From Pomphorhynchus laevis (Eukaryota; Acanthocephala; Palaeacanthocephala; Echinorhynchida; Pomphorhynchidae), in NCBI GenBank assembly GCA_012934845.2, contig WNNJ02000966.1, positions 1-64,000 on the forward strand: 64,000 bases of DNA, in the 5' to 3' direction. Positions 1-9,049 of this stretch are shown one piece after another. The stretch's first letter is position 1, and every line of letters begins with the position of its first letter. The notes under the pieces are model-generated. The model saw only the letters and a list, made by a program, of their open reading frames with translations. It did not search any database and was not told the DNA's origin. The position numbers and the translations under genes are program-made.

Positions 1-65
1 TTCGAATGTATCTTTAGTATCATGTGACAATATATGTTTCACTCTATTATTAGTATCGAGTTTTT
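1..65 (-). mobile_element. Edge of a Penelope-like element, cut by window start
   Basis: These bases match 21947-22011 and the corresponding stretch near 57450-57505, which lies next to the N-terminal side of the PLE reverse transcriptase. Only the tip of the PLE block is inside the window here; the rest would lie to the left. It marks the first copy of the A-B-C order. Confidence 0.6.
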
Positions 66-84
66 TTTAACGTCGATGTGGAGA

Positions 85-130
85 GCGATCTCTAAGATCG
101 CTGATGGTGATCTATCAGATCACCCATCAG
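85..130. repeat. Paired hairpins in the PLE/ORF spacer
   Basis: Two adjoining inverted repeats are visible. GCGATC and GATCGC (85-101) enclose a five-base loop. CTGATGGTGATCT and AGATCACCCATCAG (101-130) enclose ATC, with one extra C in the right arm. The block recurs at 22031-22076, 41749-41794 and 57538-57583 with its arms unchanged, between the PLE and the minus-strand ORF block. It could be an RNA structure at the end of the PLE or a terminator-like element. It lacks a T arm, so it is not a tRNA, and it lacks the GAAA piece of a hammerhead. Confidence 0.6.
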
Positions 131-241
131 TCAGACGATTTTATCTATTACCAAAAACAAAAATCAATATATTTGTGTCGGTTGATCTATAATCATTACA
201 AACGGCACATGTAACGAATTGTTATTTATTATTATTTTATT

Positions 242-253
242 ATTGTTACAACT
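242..253. repeat. Target-site duplication, left copy
   Basis: attgttacaact stands immediately left of the inserted REL LINE and again at 1851-1862 on its right. The uninserted paralogues at 41906-41917 and 57707-57718 have the 12-mer once, which shows it is a true target-site duplication. Confidence 0.9.
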
Positions 254-393
254 ATACCAGGTATATTATACCTGGCAAATATACCAGGATTTTTATATCC
301 TGGTATACCAGGATTTTTATATCCAGGATTTTTATATCCTGGCAAATATACCAGGAATTTATACCTGGCATATATACCAGGATTTTATAACAG
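254..393. repeat. CCAGG/CCTGG palindromic micro-repeat
   Basis: A run of short units such as taccagg, tatacctgg and atatcctgg alternates in orientation, so that neighbouring units can fold on each other. It fills the space between the left target duplication and the first recognisable LINE codons. The copy at 22200-22339 differs by single bases. It may be filler DNA made at the 5' junction during insertion. Confidence 0.6.
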
Positions 394-1850
394 GTATATT
401 TCAAAGGTGGTATGCAGATGACGCGTCATTTGTGGGAAGTGTCGATGAATTGAAGGGGGTTTGGGACTGGCTAGAAGTACATGGACCAGAATATGGTTAT
501 TTCATAAATGCAGAAAAGTCAAAGCTTTTACTTCATCAAGGTGCGCAAACGAACCTTGTGCAAGGTTGTCCTATCATGCACGTAGAAACGGTGTATAACG
601 GATTGGTCATTCTGGGATCAATGATAGGTTCATCGGATTTTATGGACTTGACACTCAACAAGCGAATTTCGGATTGGGTAAGATTGATTCACAGTTTGGT
701 TGATGTCGCATCGGTTGATGTTCATTCGGCATATTCTGCATTTATATATGGAGCGCAATTTTAATGGCTGCATTTATAGAGAACAACTAAATGCACTCGC
801 TTCTCGTTGGAGAAATTGCGAACAGAGATATTCCAGACATTAGTGAAAGCATTAACCAATAAGAATATGTCACATGTTTTTGAAATGGTATATGCGCTAC
901 CCATATCGAGTGGAGGGTTAGGAATTCGAGATCCGGTTGAGGATAGTGAGGATCAGTACAAGTGTTCACTACAGCTATCAGTCAATATGGAGTTGTCCAG
1001 CTATTCATAACCTGAACTTGATATTTGGGAAAACATAAAGATAGTAAATGAAAGAAAATTGAAGAAATTGAAACAAAGGATAACAGACACATCAACAGAA
1101 TTGGAGATGTTGCTGGATTACGCGAGTATGAAAGAGGCATCAAATTGGTTAACAACAAGACCGATTAGTTCAAAGGGTTGGTACCTATCTAATGATGAAT
1201 TCCACGATGCTTTAGCAGCTCGCTATAACTGGACTCCAGACAACCTTCCCACGAAGTGTGCGTGTTAGGAGGACTTAATGACAACACATGCGTTATCGTG
1301 TAGAAGAGGCGCTATTCCGATCATACGACATATCGAGATTCGTGACATTTTGACTGCAAAACTCACGCAGGAGAAAGGATGGAGCGGACGTTTGTTGACG
1401 TCAGTTTATTTAATAATCATGCTTCATCCTCTCAATCGAAATCAATAGAGTCGGTATTTCATTACCATGAGAAGAGAAAACGTTCAAAATACGAGGAAAG
1501 AATAATTGACATTGAGCGTAGTAATTTCTGTCTATTTATAATGGCGACCAAATTTTGGGCCATCTGCTTCTGGTTTGCTACGAACACTAGCACACAAACT
1601 ATCTGTCAATAGTGGCGAATCCAACGCTGATATGATTTTTGAGTTGCGAAATAATTTGAGCATCTGTACAGCAAAAATGCTTTCACGCTGCTTTCGTTCA
1701 CCAAGAGTGAAAATGTTGTTCAACGTGAACTATAGTGATACAAAATCAAGAAGAATATAATAAACATTGTTGAAGAGTAATATTTTTTATTTTTTATTTG
1801 TGACTCTATTGCGCTGGCTTTGTAAATAAATTATCTTTATATTTAAAAAA
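254..1850 (+). mobile_element. 5'-truncated REL-type LINE, inserted copy
   Basis: Remnant of a non-LTR retrotransposon with a reverse transcriptase and a C-terminal restriction-like endonuclease. The catalytic YADD of RT motif C is at 411-422. It is followed by thumb-region sequence (GGLGIRDPV around 913-945). Then comes a zinc-finger-like stretch KCAC followed by HALSC and RHIEIRD (about 1250-1350), and the endonuclease core FVDVSLFNNHA (from about 1388). The element is dead: a TAG interrupts the frame inside the zinc finger at about 1266 and further shifts split the endonuclease. The 3' end is an A-rich tail (to 1850) and a 12-bp duplication flanks it, as expected for target-primed insertion. 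The 5' end is lost before RT motif A and is replaced by about 140 bp of CCAGG/CCTGG micro-repeats. Confidence 0.85.
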
Positions 1851-1862
1851 ATTGTTACAACT
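1851..1862. repeat. Target-site duplication, right copy
   Basis: Second copy of attgttacaact, directly after the A-rich LINE tail (tatttaaaaaa). It rejoins the B-block sequence that continues uninterrupted in the empty-site paralogues. Confidence 0.9.
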
Positions 1863-2110
1863 AGTTGTTGTAGAATTATGGTAATATGATTTTTAACATA
1901 TTTTGTATAATCATACACAAGAACTGAGTTTAAGTTGACAGGCTGTTGTCGATTGCGCCGTTCTTCTTTCCAGTCACTAATATTTAGTTGCATTGTCGAA
2001 CACATGTGCCAGTACGAACAAGCAGACACTTCTTGAACCGACAGGTGACCTATCTGTGGATGATAGAAAGTCTTTCTAATTTTATCAAACATTCTTTTAA
2101 GCACATCCAT
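1863..2110 (-). other. Small orphan ORF downstream of the 242-codon ORF
   Basis: Reading starts MDVLKRMFDKIRKTFYHP at 2110 on the minus strand, nine bases after the preceding ORF ends. I do not recognise it. It is repeated at 23809-24056 and 57719-57956. Its 3' part now runs into the inserted LINE here. Because of its position in the virus-like block it is treated as part of that fossil. Confidence 0.4.
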
Positions 2111-2119
2111 AATGTCACT

Positions 2120-2848
2120 TTAAGACAAACAACAACAGTTACGTTCCAATATGTATCTTAAGATATTTTTGAAAGTATTTGAATTATGAGCAGCAATTAG
2201 TAAACCTGTAACCAATGAATTGTAAGTACCCAAAGGGCAAATTGTAAAAACAACATTAATAGCCTCATCATCACAAAGTTTTTTGTTGGTAGTTATCGAA
2301 AAACATATTGTTGCAAGGTCTACTCTCGTGTGACTTTCATCACCGGCTGAAGCAAATGGAAACACTTCGTTTAGATATTTATACTCATCACGGCTATTGT
2401 GGTGAGCTAATTTGGCATAGTGCCACCTTCTATGTAGCTTGCATCGTTTTAAACCATGGTGACATTTCAAGACGTTTGCCTCTATCAATTTTCCCTTCAA
2501 ATCATCGCAACTCTTATATTCACTTCTCACAGCATACCCATCCCATAGCGAATAACGGCACACATAAGTATTATCCACATATAGTCCACTATGTAGTTCA
2601 TATATTTCTTGTAATATATCTCTTTTGATATTCAGGTTTTCGTAACGAAAGATATCGTCCAAAGTAGTCACGGGCATGCACCCATTCTTGCATATAACAT
2701 GTAATGCTAAACAAAATTCGGCAATACCGACTTGATCTTTAATTGCGTCAAACCGTTCTAGCAATTCAGCAGCATAGCGTCGCAATTTATTAATCATATC
2801 TTTGATATCAACACCGGCAACTTCGTAAATATCCAATAGTGAATGCAT
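2120..2848 (-). CDS. Orphan 242-codon ORF in the virus-like block
   Basis: An open frame of 242 codons starting MHSLLDIYEVAGVDIKDM. I recognise no family. The middle is rich in Cys and His (KCHHGLKRCKLHRRWHYAK), which could bind RNA or metal, but the spacing fits no zinc finger I know. No signal peptide or membrane span is evident. It lies on the same strand as, and 3' of, the capsid-like region, separated by an AT-rich gap of about 220 bp. The copy at 24066-24794 is just as open; the copies near 42.2-42.9 kb and 58.0-58.7 kb are broken. It may be a second gene of the same old virus or a cargo gene of the PLE composite. Confidence 0.45.
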   Translation of the reverse strand: MHSLLDIYEVAGVDIKDMINKLRRYAAELLERFDAIKDQVGIAEFCLALHVICKNGCMPVTTLDDIFRYENLNIKRDILQEIYELHSGLYVDNTYVCRYSLWDGYAVRSEYKSCDDLKGKLIEANVLKCHHGLKRCKLHRRWHYAKLAHHNSRDEYKYLNEVFPFASAGDESHTRVDLATICFSITTNKKLCDDEAINVVFTICPLGTYNSLVTGLLIAAHNSNTFKNILRYILERNCCCLS

Positions 2849-3039
2849 CTATCTAAAGTTTTTAATAAATTTAGACTATTTAAGACGTAATTTAATATAA
2901 TTTGAATTAAACTTAAATGGCATTATACACTCATTATTCATAAATAAAAGTAAGAGAAAGATAAATATTTGTAATAAACACAAATAAATGTCTTTAAGAT
3001 TATAATTTAAAGTTATATTACACAATCAATCATTCTTCT

Positions 3040-5001
3040 TGGTCCACTTTTCTCTTACTACGCTTAGCCGAACTAAGATGAAACATGTCGTGTTTTTTTT
3101 TTCAGGTTACTTGGCCGCCCAGTGGCTGAGAACACTGTGCCATCCCCTGTGGCATTGACTCCGGCAACTAACAGGTGGGTTGCTTTGTATTCGATCAATA
3201 TCCGCACGCGTGTGGGCAGTTGGTTACAATCCCACCTGATACCAAAACCTTGTTGCCGAAACCAGTCGAAGTGCCACATAGTGCCCACTACGACCAGACT
3301 GGCAGCAGCATCGTAAACAAGTGCCGGTTCAATAGTTTCCGCTGGCAAAGGTATATCTTGCCTTTGGTCGCAATCAAACATAATGAATTGTGGTCTGTTC
3401 CATGCATCTACCCGGCAGTTCTGTGAGATTGCACTGAGGACAGTCGGTGTATATCCTGTCGTTAGGAAAAACTCATTTTCGCGGATTCGTTCCATAAATA
3501 AATCGTCTCCTCTTGTTACATTAAATCTTGCTCGCGCGTTTTGACTAACAGTGTCACGCTCCTTGCTAATACTAAGTGTAACTGGAGCACACAAGTACCC
3601 CCAAATTGACGGCCAAGACTTGTAAGCCCAAGGACAGTGTAAGGCTGACAGGGATAGACAATTATCCTATCCCATCCTCCGATCCATGCCTCATTATTAG
3701 CTAGGTCAGCATTTACGAACCCTCTCCCTCCATTCCATCGACTGATGTTGTACGCGCCGAATGGTAGGTCATCATAACATATATCTTTGATTGCAAGATA
3801 AACGGCAGAGAAGAAGCTTGCAGATGTCTCATTATATGGTGCTTCCAAGTGAGCTTCTAGATACACTGCCGCACTACCATAATTCACATTTGCTGCTCTG
3901 GTCATGTACATCTGTAAGAGGTTAGCTGAGGCGGACCATCTGTGAAAGATGGTGCCAGTAGCAGTTGAAATAATCATATTTGTAAGTATAAAAGATTGGA
4001 CAATTTCGACCAATGGTACCTTAAGTGCGCTTGCTAATTCCAACTTTTCCGCTATATGTTTAGTTTGATTATTCAATCGCAGCCATGCATATAGAAGATT
4101 TTTGAATATAAGCCGCGGCCAATTTAAACGACGGTACTCCGCAAAAGCGTTTACAATGCAGTTCAAATTTCCTTGTCCTTGGTAAAAGAAAGAAACGGCT
4201 ATAGCCATCACCAACCCGGAAAGACAGTCGTCGATGGTAGATGTCTTAAAAGCCAATTTCGTCAATATTGAGCCGATTGAATAACACGTCAGAACTGCAA
4301 AGGGAATCACCGGCACTGCTCCATGATATAAGATGGTTACGTCAAATCTTAATGTAACAATATTGTCTAAAATGGGAATATTTATTGCATCGGCTGGTGA
4401 AGCAAATCGTGGTAATCCATTTGCTATCAACCGCACGATTGCTAGCTCGGCTAATGTATACTCACTATTATTCAATACTAACTGACCAGCTTCAATTGTA
4501 TGCAATATATCGCTAGCGCTGTGGACAACATCTGCTGCCAGAGGGTCCAGACTGATCAGATTAACACTTCTTCAACAATAGCAGGTAACACGGGTTCAAC
4601 TCCATTTGTAATAAACCAACTACGGTGTATGAATAGTACCCATCCGATAGCATAAAAGCTTTCCATGAGATCTCTGCTGGTCCCATGGTTACAGCTGAAG
4701 TTAAATAGCCAGCTAGGGCTTTGCTGATCCCTAAAGTTCCTTGTAGATCGGAACTGACATTACCTTCATCTATTAATACCCCACGATAGTATTTTGAAAA
4801 AATATTTGAAGCAGATATTTGACTTGGAGGGGCTACAGAAAAGTCACCGTAATATTCTGAGCTGCAACAGTGCGTGGACGTGAAATTATTACGACTTGCT
4901 GACCTTGGACTGGGTTTATGGCGTTTTAATGTGCGACAGTCCCATATATATAATTTATAACAGCATTTTGCTCTGCATTTATTTCCAATGAACAATTGCA
5001 T
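3040..5001 (-). pseudogene. Capsid-like virus fossil (dsRNA-virus type suspected)
   Basis: About 2 kb of minus-strand coding sequence. The longest open stretch is about 330 codons (begins MHTIEAGQLVLNNSEYTL), with more coding sequence on both sides in the same direction. The composition (many Ala, Tyr, Asn; aromatic strings; no enzyme motif) looks like a virus coat protein. My best guess is a totivirus-like capsid, without a database match to support it. It is broken, with a few breaks. Related copies lie at 11607-13260, 24972-26945, 43130-44887 and 58872-60846. They fall into two subtypes differing by scattered substitutions. It sits directly 3' of the ribozyme repeat. Confidence 0.5.
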
Positions 5002-5248
5002 ACACGAGCGAGTATCATCATTTGGTAGGCTTCATCAATTATCCTCGTGTGAATTGTTTAATCCTAGATTCAGCGCTGTACACTACAATCAGCGTAGGTG
5101 GACCTCATCAGCAGTGAGCCTACGCCTACCTTTTGTGTTTCGGTCCTTTAATTATCTGCTAAAATTTCCTCTGCTGCCTTTCTGTAAAAACAAACGATAC
5201 AGTTTGTAAGAAAAACATTTCCACTTGTGCAAACTCTACGTTGTATCC
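4991..5248. repeat. Single unit of the ribozyme tandem repeat (block C)
   Basis: Starts aacaattgcatacacgagcg and runs to 5248, where it stops matching the arrays at 13.26-14.83 kb and block E begins. Only one partial unit is present here, against three or four units in the arrays elsewhere. It lies at the 5' side of the minus-strand capsid-like frame. Confidence 0.85.
5075..5146 (-). ncRNA. Hammerhead ribozyme pieces in non-circular order
   Basis: Read on the minus strand: GGACC-GAAA-CAC, a linker, CACUG-CUGAUGA-GGUCC, a linker, GUGU-A-CAGCG. These supply stem II (GGUCC/GGACC), stem III (ACAC/GUGU), stem I (CAG/CUG then a C-A mismatch then G-C) and the full conserved core. The A17 cleavage position would be base 5079. 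Cleavage would leave a leader of about 90 nt before the capsid-like frame. The order of the three strands differs from types I, II and III. Confidence 0.7.
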
Positions 5249-5267
5249 GTGAATTGGAAAAATTCAC
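5249..5267. repeat. Fold-back hairpin at the block C/E junction
   Basis: GTGAATT, loop ggaaa, AATTCAC, placed exactly where similarity to the ribozyme repeat ends and block E begins. It may be a repair scar. The same sequence is at 27193-27211. Confidence 0.6.
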
Positions 5268-5905
5268 TCAATTTTAAGCGGTCATTGGTTTGGCGTTTAT
5301 CTACTCATAGGTATCACGATAAGATTTGTCGTATACGCATTCCTTTACATTCGCGATTGTAGTGCTGTTCCTGCAAATTTTGTTTCTGCGCTTGCTGGTC
5401 CTTGCTTCATATTTTCGAATGTCTATATTTGCAGCATTTGAGCTTGCAAGATATCGATCGTATGAAGTAAAGTGCACGATCTATCTGAGGCCTTTTAAGA
5501 GGAACAGTGCAGAAGCATTAGGGGCATAGTATATGACGAAGAGAATATGCAATATATTGGTACAACGTCTAACATCGGCATCTGTTTAAATTGAATGTAT
5601 TTGATTTATTGTAACTATATTTTCTTTTATAATTTGTCGAAGCCGAGAGGCGCGATGGCAATAAATTTTCTCTTCATTATTGTTACAACTATGATTACAA
5701 CTTTGATTTGAATTTCTGCTTGGTCTAAATATTTATCCTCACTGCGAGTGGCAAATGAGGTTTTATAATAAATTCTCTCATATTATTGTTTCATTGTTAC
5801 ATTGTTATTATTATAATTTTTTTTAAATAATTTTTATTTTCTGAGAAAATATAACAGAATCAGGGTTTCCGCAAATGGGCCCAAAATACGAATGCGTGAA
5901 TTCAA
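5268..5905 (-). other. AT-rich 3' flank of the chimeric REL LINE, no gene seen
   Basis: No convincing gene. By position it is the 3' tail of the minus-strand LINE at 5911-8861. It contains the 12-mer attgttacaact at 5679-5690, the same word that was duplicated by the other REL LINE insertion, followed by attacaact. Confidence 0.4.
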
Positions 5906-5910
5906 AGTCA

Positions 5911-6816
5911 TTAAACCCGCGGATCTACCGCCTGAGACATTAGTTCAGTTTCCAAAGCACCACGAACTTGCTCGAACAAGTCTATTCCAATACATTTTCT
6001 GAACTGCGCAACGCACTCAGAATATGCTTGGTTGTTGCTCCTAGAAGCTATCTTCGCCGCTCTTTTAATTACTTTGCTTGCATCAGCTCCGAGCCATCCT
6101 AATGCTGACATAATGACCGGTGGAAATATTGCTCGTTCAATATTTGTTACTCGTTCCGAGTACTTTGAGATCTTCCTCAGTACATGGTATCCAAACGCAG
6201 CATCAACGGACCTCAGCGCATACGACCTTGCAAATGGGTTGAATATCGATACGTCCATCAAGGACCGCTCAGTCTGTATGCAGAAAAGACCGTGGTAACT
6301 TATGTCCAATCTCGCGTTCATATCCCTAAATGTAGCCTTACACGAAAATACAATGTTTGAGTCCACCGGTGTCAGCGTAGGCTCAATTTCTGGTTTCGTA
6401 GTTACATCAGCTAGAATTCGTGCAACTATGTATCTCACCACATTGTGTCGGATAATCGTTTTACCACTCGTCTTGCACGATAGAGTGTGCTGAACAGAGT
6501 TCAAGTCGCCACATTTACATTTCTCAGGCGCTTGCAATAATGCTGTGTTATATCTTGTCGCAATGCCGTCGCAAAATTCTCTATTACTCAGGCGAAAATC
6601 GTGATACTCAGACGGTAGAATGTTGAGCCAACTTGAAACACCCTTCACCGTAGCGTGTTCAAGCGCAATCTTTCTGTCAGGATCGCATTCTTCAGAAATT
6701 GCTCGAAAGACTTCCTTCATGTCGAGCTGTCTCATATGCTTTATTTTCTCCGACGCAATCTGCAAACGAGTCGCAAGCGAGTCCGAATCCTCAGACGAGT
6801 CAAGAGCCTGGCACAT
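5911..6816 (-). pseudogene. REL LINE C-terminal zinc finger and endonuclease
   Basis: An open frame of 301 codons holding the 3' end of a LINE polyprotein. A CCHC-like finger is visible (C100, C102, H110, C114), then RHN at 123-125. The restriction-like nuclease acidic residues follow: RLDIS (D171) and LMDVSIFNPFA (D188). This is the R2/NeSL-style arrangement of finger followed by a PD-D nuclease, the enzyme that nicks the target before reverse transcription. The N-terminal 95 residues cover the region after the RT thumb. The start codon is simply the first Met after the frame opens. The finger and nuclease look intact, but the rest of the element is broken. Identical copy at 27855-28760. Confidence 0.75.
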
Positions 6817-6839
6817 TATAGCAGAGTATTGCCACTCTC

Positions 6840-7690
6840 TTACCGAGTTTATACAGGGGTTCGCAATCCCAAACCTCCAAACCGCAATGGGAGACTTAGA
6901 ATTCTATACATAAGATCGGACGGTTGCTCGACGACTAACTTATCAACCATGTTCTTTCTTATTGCTCTCTCAATAAGGGCAAACCATTCGGGATCACACG
7001 GGCATGCCCGTTGTATATGTCCCCACTTATGATGTACGCAGTTCTTAAGCAACCAGTAAGACACTTGCATAGACATTACAGCTACCTCGCTCAACCGCTC
7101 TATCAGAGCTATCCATTTTTGAATCATTAGCTTAATCTGTTCCTCTTCATATGCTTAAAAACCGATTGGGCACTCGAGTATATAAGGTCCGTCAGTGTGA
7201 ATCGGGATACCGTGCGATTTGAAATGCTGGCACTTTTCTAACTCGGCTAAAACCTTTCTAGCTAAAACTTTACATTTCGTCGTGTTTACTTGAAACCCAT
7301 ACATCTGTCCAATTTTTTTCATGTATTCAAGAATTTTAACAGATCTTCTGGCGTTCCCACGCACGTAACATCGTCTGCATACCATAGTTGCTGTACACGG
7401 GGGTGCAGTCCCTTCATCGAGTCAATCAACGGAATGGTGGAGGCCGCAAACAACACTATAGAGAAAGGGTCGCCTTGGGTAAAACCCTCTCTTGAAGACT
7501 CTCATTATCCAAACATAGTATTGGATTTTCCGCATAACAATTCCTCAGAATAGTTGACAGACCAGGACAGATTTTTTCCATGTTGTGCAAACTGAGCTCG
7601 CGGTTTATGACATTAAACGCGTTTCTCGAATAAATGGTCAAGATGCACTTTCCCAACCCACTAAGTAGGGCTTCTCTTGCTGTCCGAGAA
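6840..7690 (-). pseudogene. REL LINE RT palm (second) and thumb
   Basis: Continues the same element 5' of the nuclease. RT motif A reads ILTIYSRNAFN, where the first catalytic Asp is replaced by Tyr. Motif C YADD is at 7370-7381, and the thumb has LSLPLRFGGLGLRTPV at about 6850-6900. Frames change between these parts, so it is inactive. It starts at motif A at about 7690, right after a different RT segment has already provided motif C. Confidence 0.7.
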
Positions 7691-8137
7691 GCATCGTGAA
7701 ATACACTAATCACTCTAAGTTTTTGTTCAGGGTGAACCAATGTTTTGCACTTTGCTGGGTTAACGATATATCCACATTGTGGGCCTATCTCCATCAACAA
7801 ATCCCATACCTGTCCTAGGTTTTCCGTGGTGCTCACAAAGTTTGGGTCATCCGCATACCATTTTTGAGTGACATTCGGTATACGCTCTTGCATTCGTCGG
7901 ATAAGCGGTATTGACAGAGTTGCAAACGCGGCCATTGCCAACGGATCTCCTTTAGTGAATCATTCTGTTGCTTTTAACACGCCATTTTCTGTCGTCAGCA
8001 ATATACTGCCGCTATATGTGTTATGAAACACTTGTGACATGGCTGGGCATACGCTAGCTATATTTGCTAGATCCAGCTTTGGACAGGCCTTGTTAAACGC
8101 ATTGGTGTATCAATTGTGGGAATGGAATGGTTCCTAT
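7691..8137 (-). pseudogene. REL LINE RT palm (first) of a chimera
   Basis: RT segment of a related but distinct element of the same family, with motif C YADD at 7846-7857 (KWYADDPNFVSTTENLGQVW). Its thumb, finger and nuclease are missing; the sequence passes directly into the second RT segment. The block therefore carries two motif C copies in one orientation. Copy at 29635-30081. Confidence 0.7.
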
Positions 8138-8861
8138 TTAATTCGTATGCTTGTGAAATGGTTTGTACAGCATACTTAATACCGGCTCTCTGTGTTGCAC
8201 ACAATTGAACATTACCAGCAACATTTTGCAATGGATTTTTGATACTGACATTATTGTTTTACCTATTATCCTGCGTGCTATGTCCCCTACGCCTATGGGA
8301 CGGACTCTTAGATTTTTGTTAGGTGGGATTGGTCTACTGAATAATATTGCTTGAATAGTCGAAGATGCAATCCTTTCGGTAGCTATTCTTCTGGCCAGAT
8401 CGGCAATACTTTCTGCTAATTTAAATGAGTGTGACTTGAAACATGTCAAAAAGCGTTGAAATTCGAACACGGTTATTCCCGATAGTCCGACTCCCCCATA
8501 TTTTTAATGCTGCTGACATTATTTTCTTGCTATCGATTTGACAAAATTCTACTACATGATGGGGCACACATTCTGGTAGCGGAGCATAAAGTATAGCATC
8601 TGGTTGAGCTTCAGTAGCAGTGGGATGTTGATCGAGCAAAATATTTTCGACTGTACGACATTCGTAAATGTCATCAAGAGCGTGTACTGGAACATTACTT
8701 TCTTGATCTTTGCTGTCCAGTAATTTCATCGCGGCGCTGGTTCTTCCCTCCTTTAATAAATGTACAAACATAGAGTTTGCAATGCACACGCTTCCACCAT
8801 TTGGCCACGCGGGGCCGAATGTTTGCAGTACGCCAAGCAAGGGCGTACTGCAAACATACAA
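8138..8861 (-). pseudogene. REL LINE N-terminal region and RT fingers
   Basis: Contains the finger motif PPNKNLRVRPIGVGDIARRI (about 8270-8335), a close match to the LxPLxKxxGVRPIGVGExLRR signature common in this LINE family in invertebrates. Upstream sequence (8421-8861) holds a PAWPNGGSVCIANS stretch. Two overlapping frames are used, so the gene is shifted. The very 5' codons overlap the hairpin at 8820-8856 and may not belong to the element. Copy at 30082-30805. Confidence 0.7.
8820..8856. repeat. Perfect 15-bp hairpin at 5' end of the REL LINE
   Basis: TGTTTGCAGTACGCC and GGCGTACTGCAAACA with a seven-base loop (aagcaag). It forms the outer edge of the recognisable LINE sequence. Copy at 30764-30800. 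Confidence 0.85.
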
Positions 8862-8979
8862 ACTTACTATAGCGAACTTACATATATTAAAAAACTATCT
8901 ACTTTGCCTTTAAGTGAATATATATAAGAACCTGATCTTGTTACGATTCATTAAAGCACTGAAGGCTCTCGCCTATTTT

Positions 8980-9012
8980 TATCAGCAGCGAGAAGAATTC
9001 TCGCTGCTGATA
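8980..9012. repeat. Perfect 15-bp hairpin between LINE and virus fossil
   Basis: TATCAGCAGCGAGAA and TTCTCGCTGCTGATA around a GAA loop. It lies between the LINE 5' end and the rhabdovirus remains and is followed by no T-run. Copy at 30924-30956. Confidence 0.85.
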
Positions 9013-9049
9013 TTGTCTTGGATCTTCCTTAGTTGGAATTACTGTATTA

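Noticed and set aside
85-130. Hammerhead core in the spacer (CUGAUGG on the minus strand)
   Set aside because: Position 9 is G, not A, and there is no GAAA strand nearby.
254-1850. Classing the YADD elements as DIRS-type
   Set aside because: The C-terminal CCHC finger followed by RHN and the two acidic nuclease motifs, plus an A-rich tail and 12-bp target duplication, fit a REL LINE. No tyrosine recombinase is seen.
3122-3426. Plus-strand frames of 64-91 codons opposite the capsid-like region
   Set aside because: Shadows of the minus-strand coding sequence. They have no domain and vary between copies.
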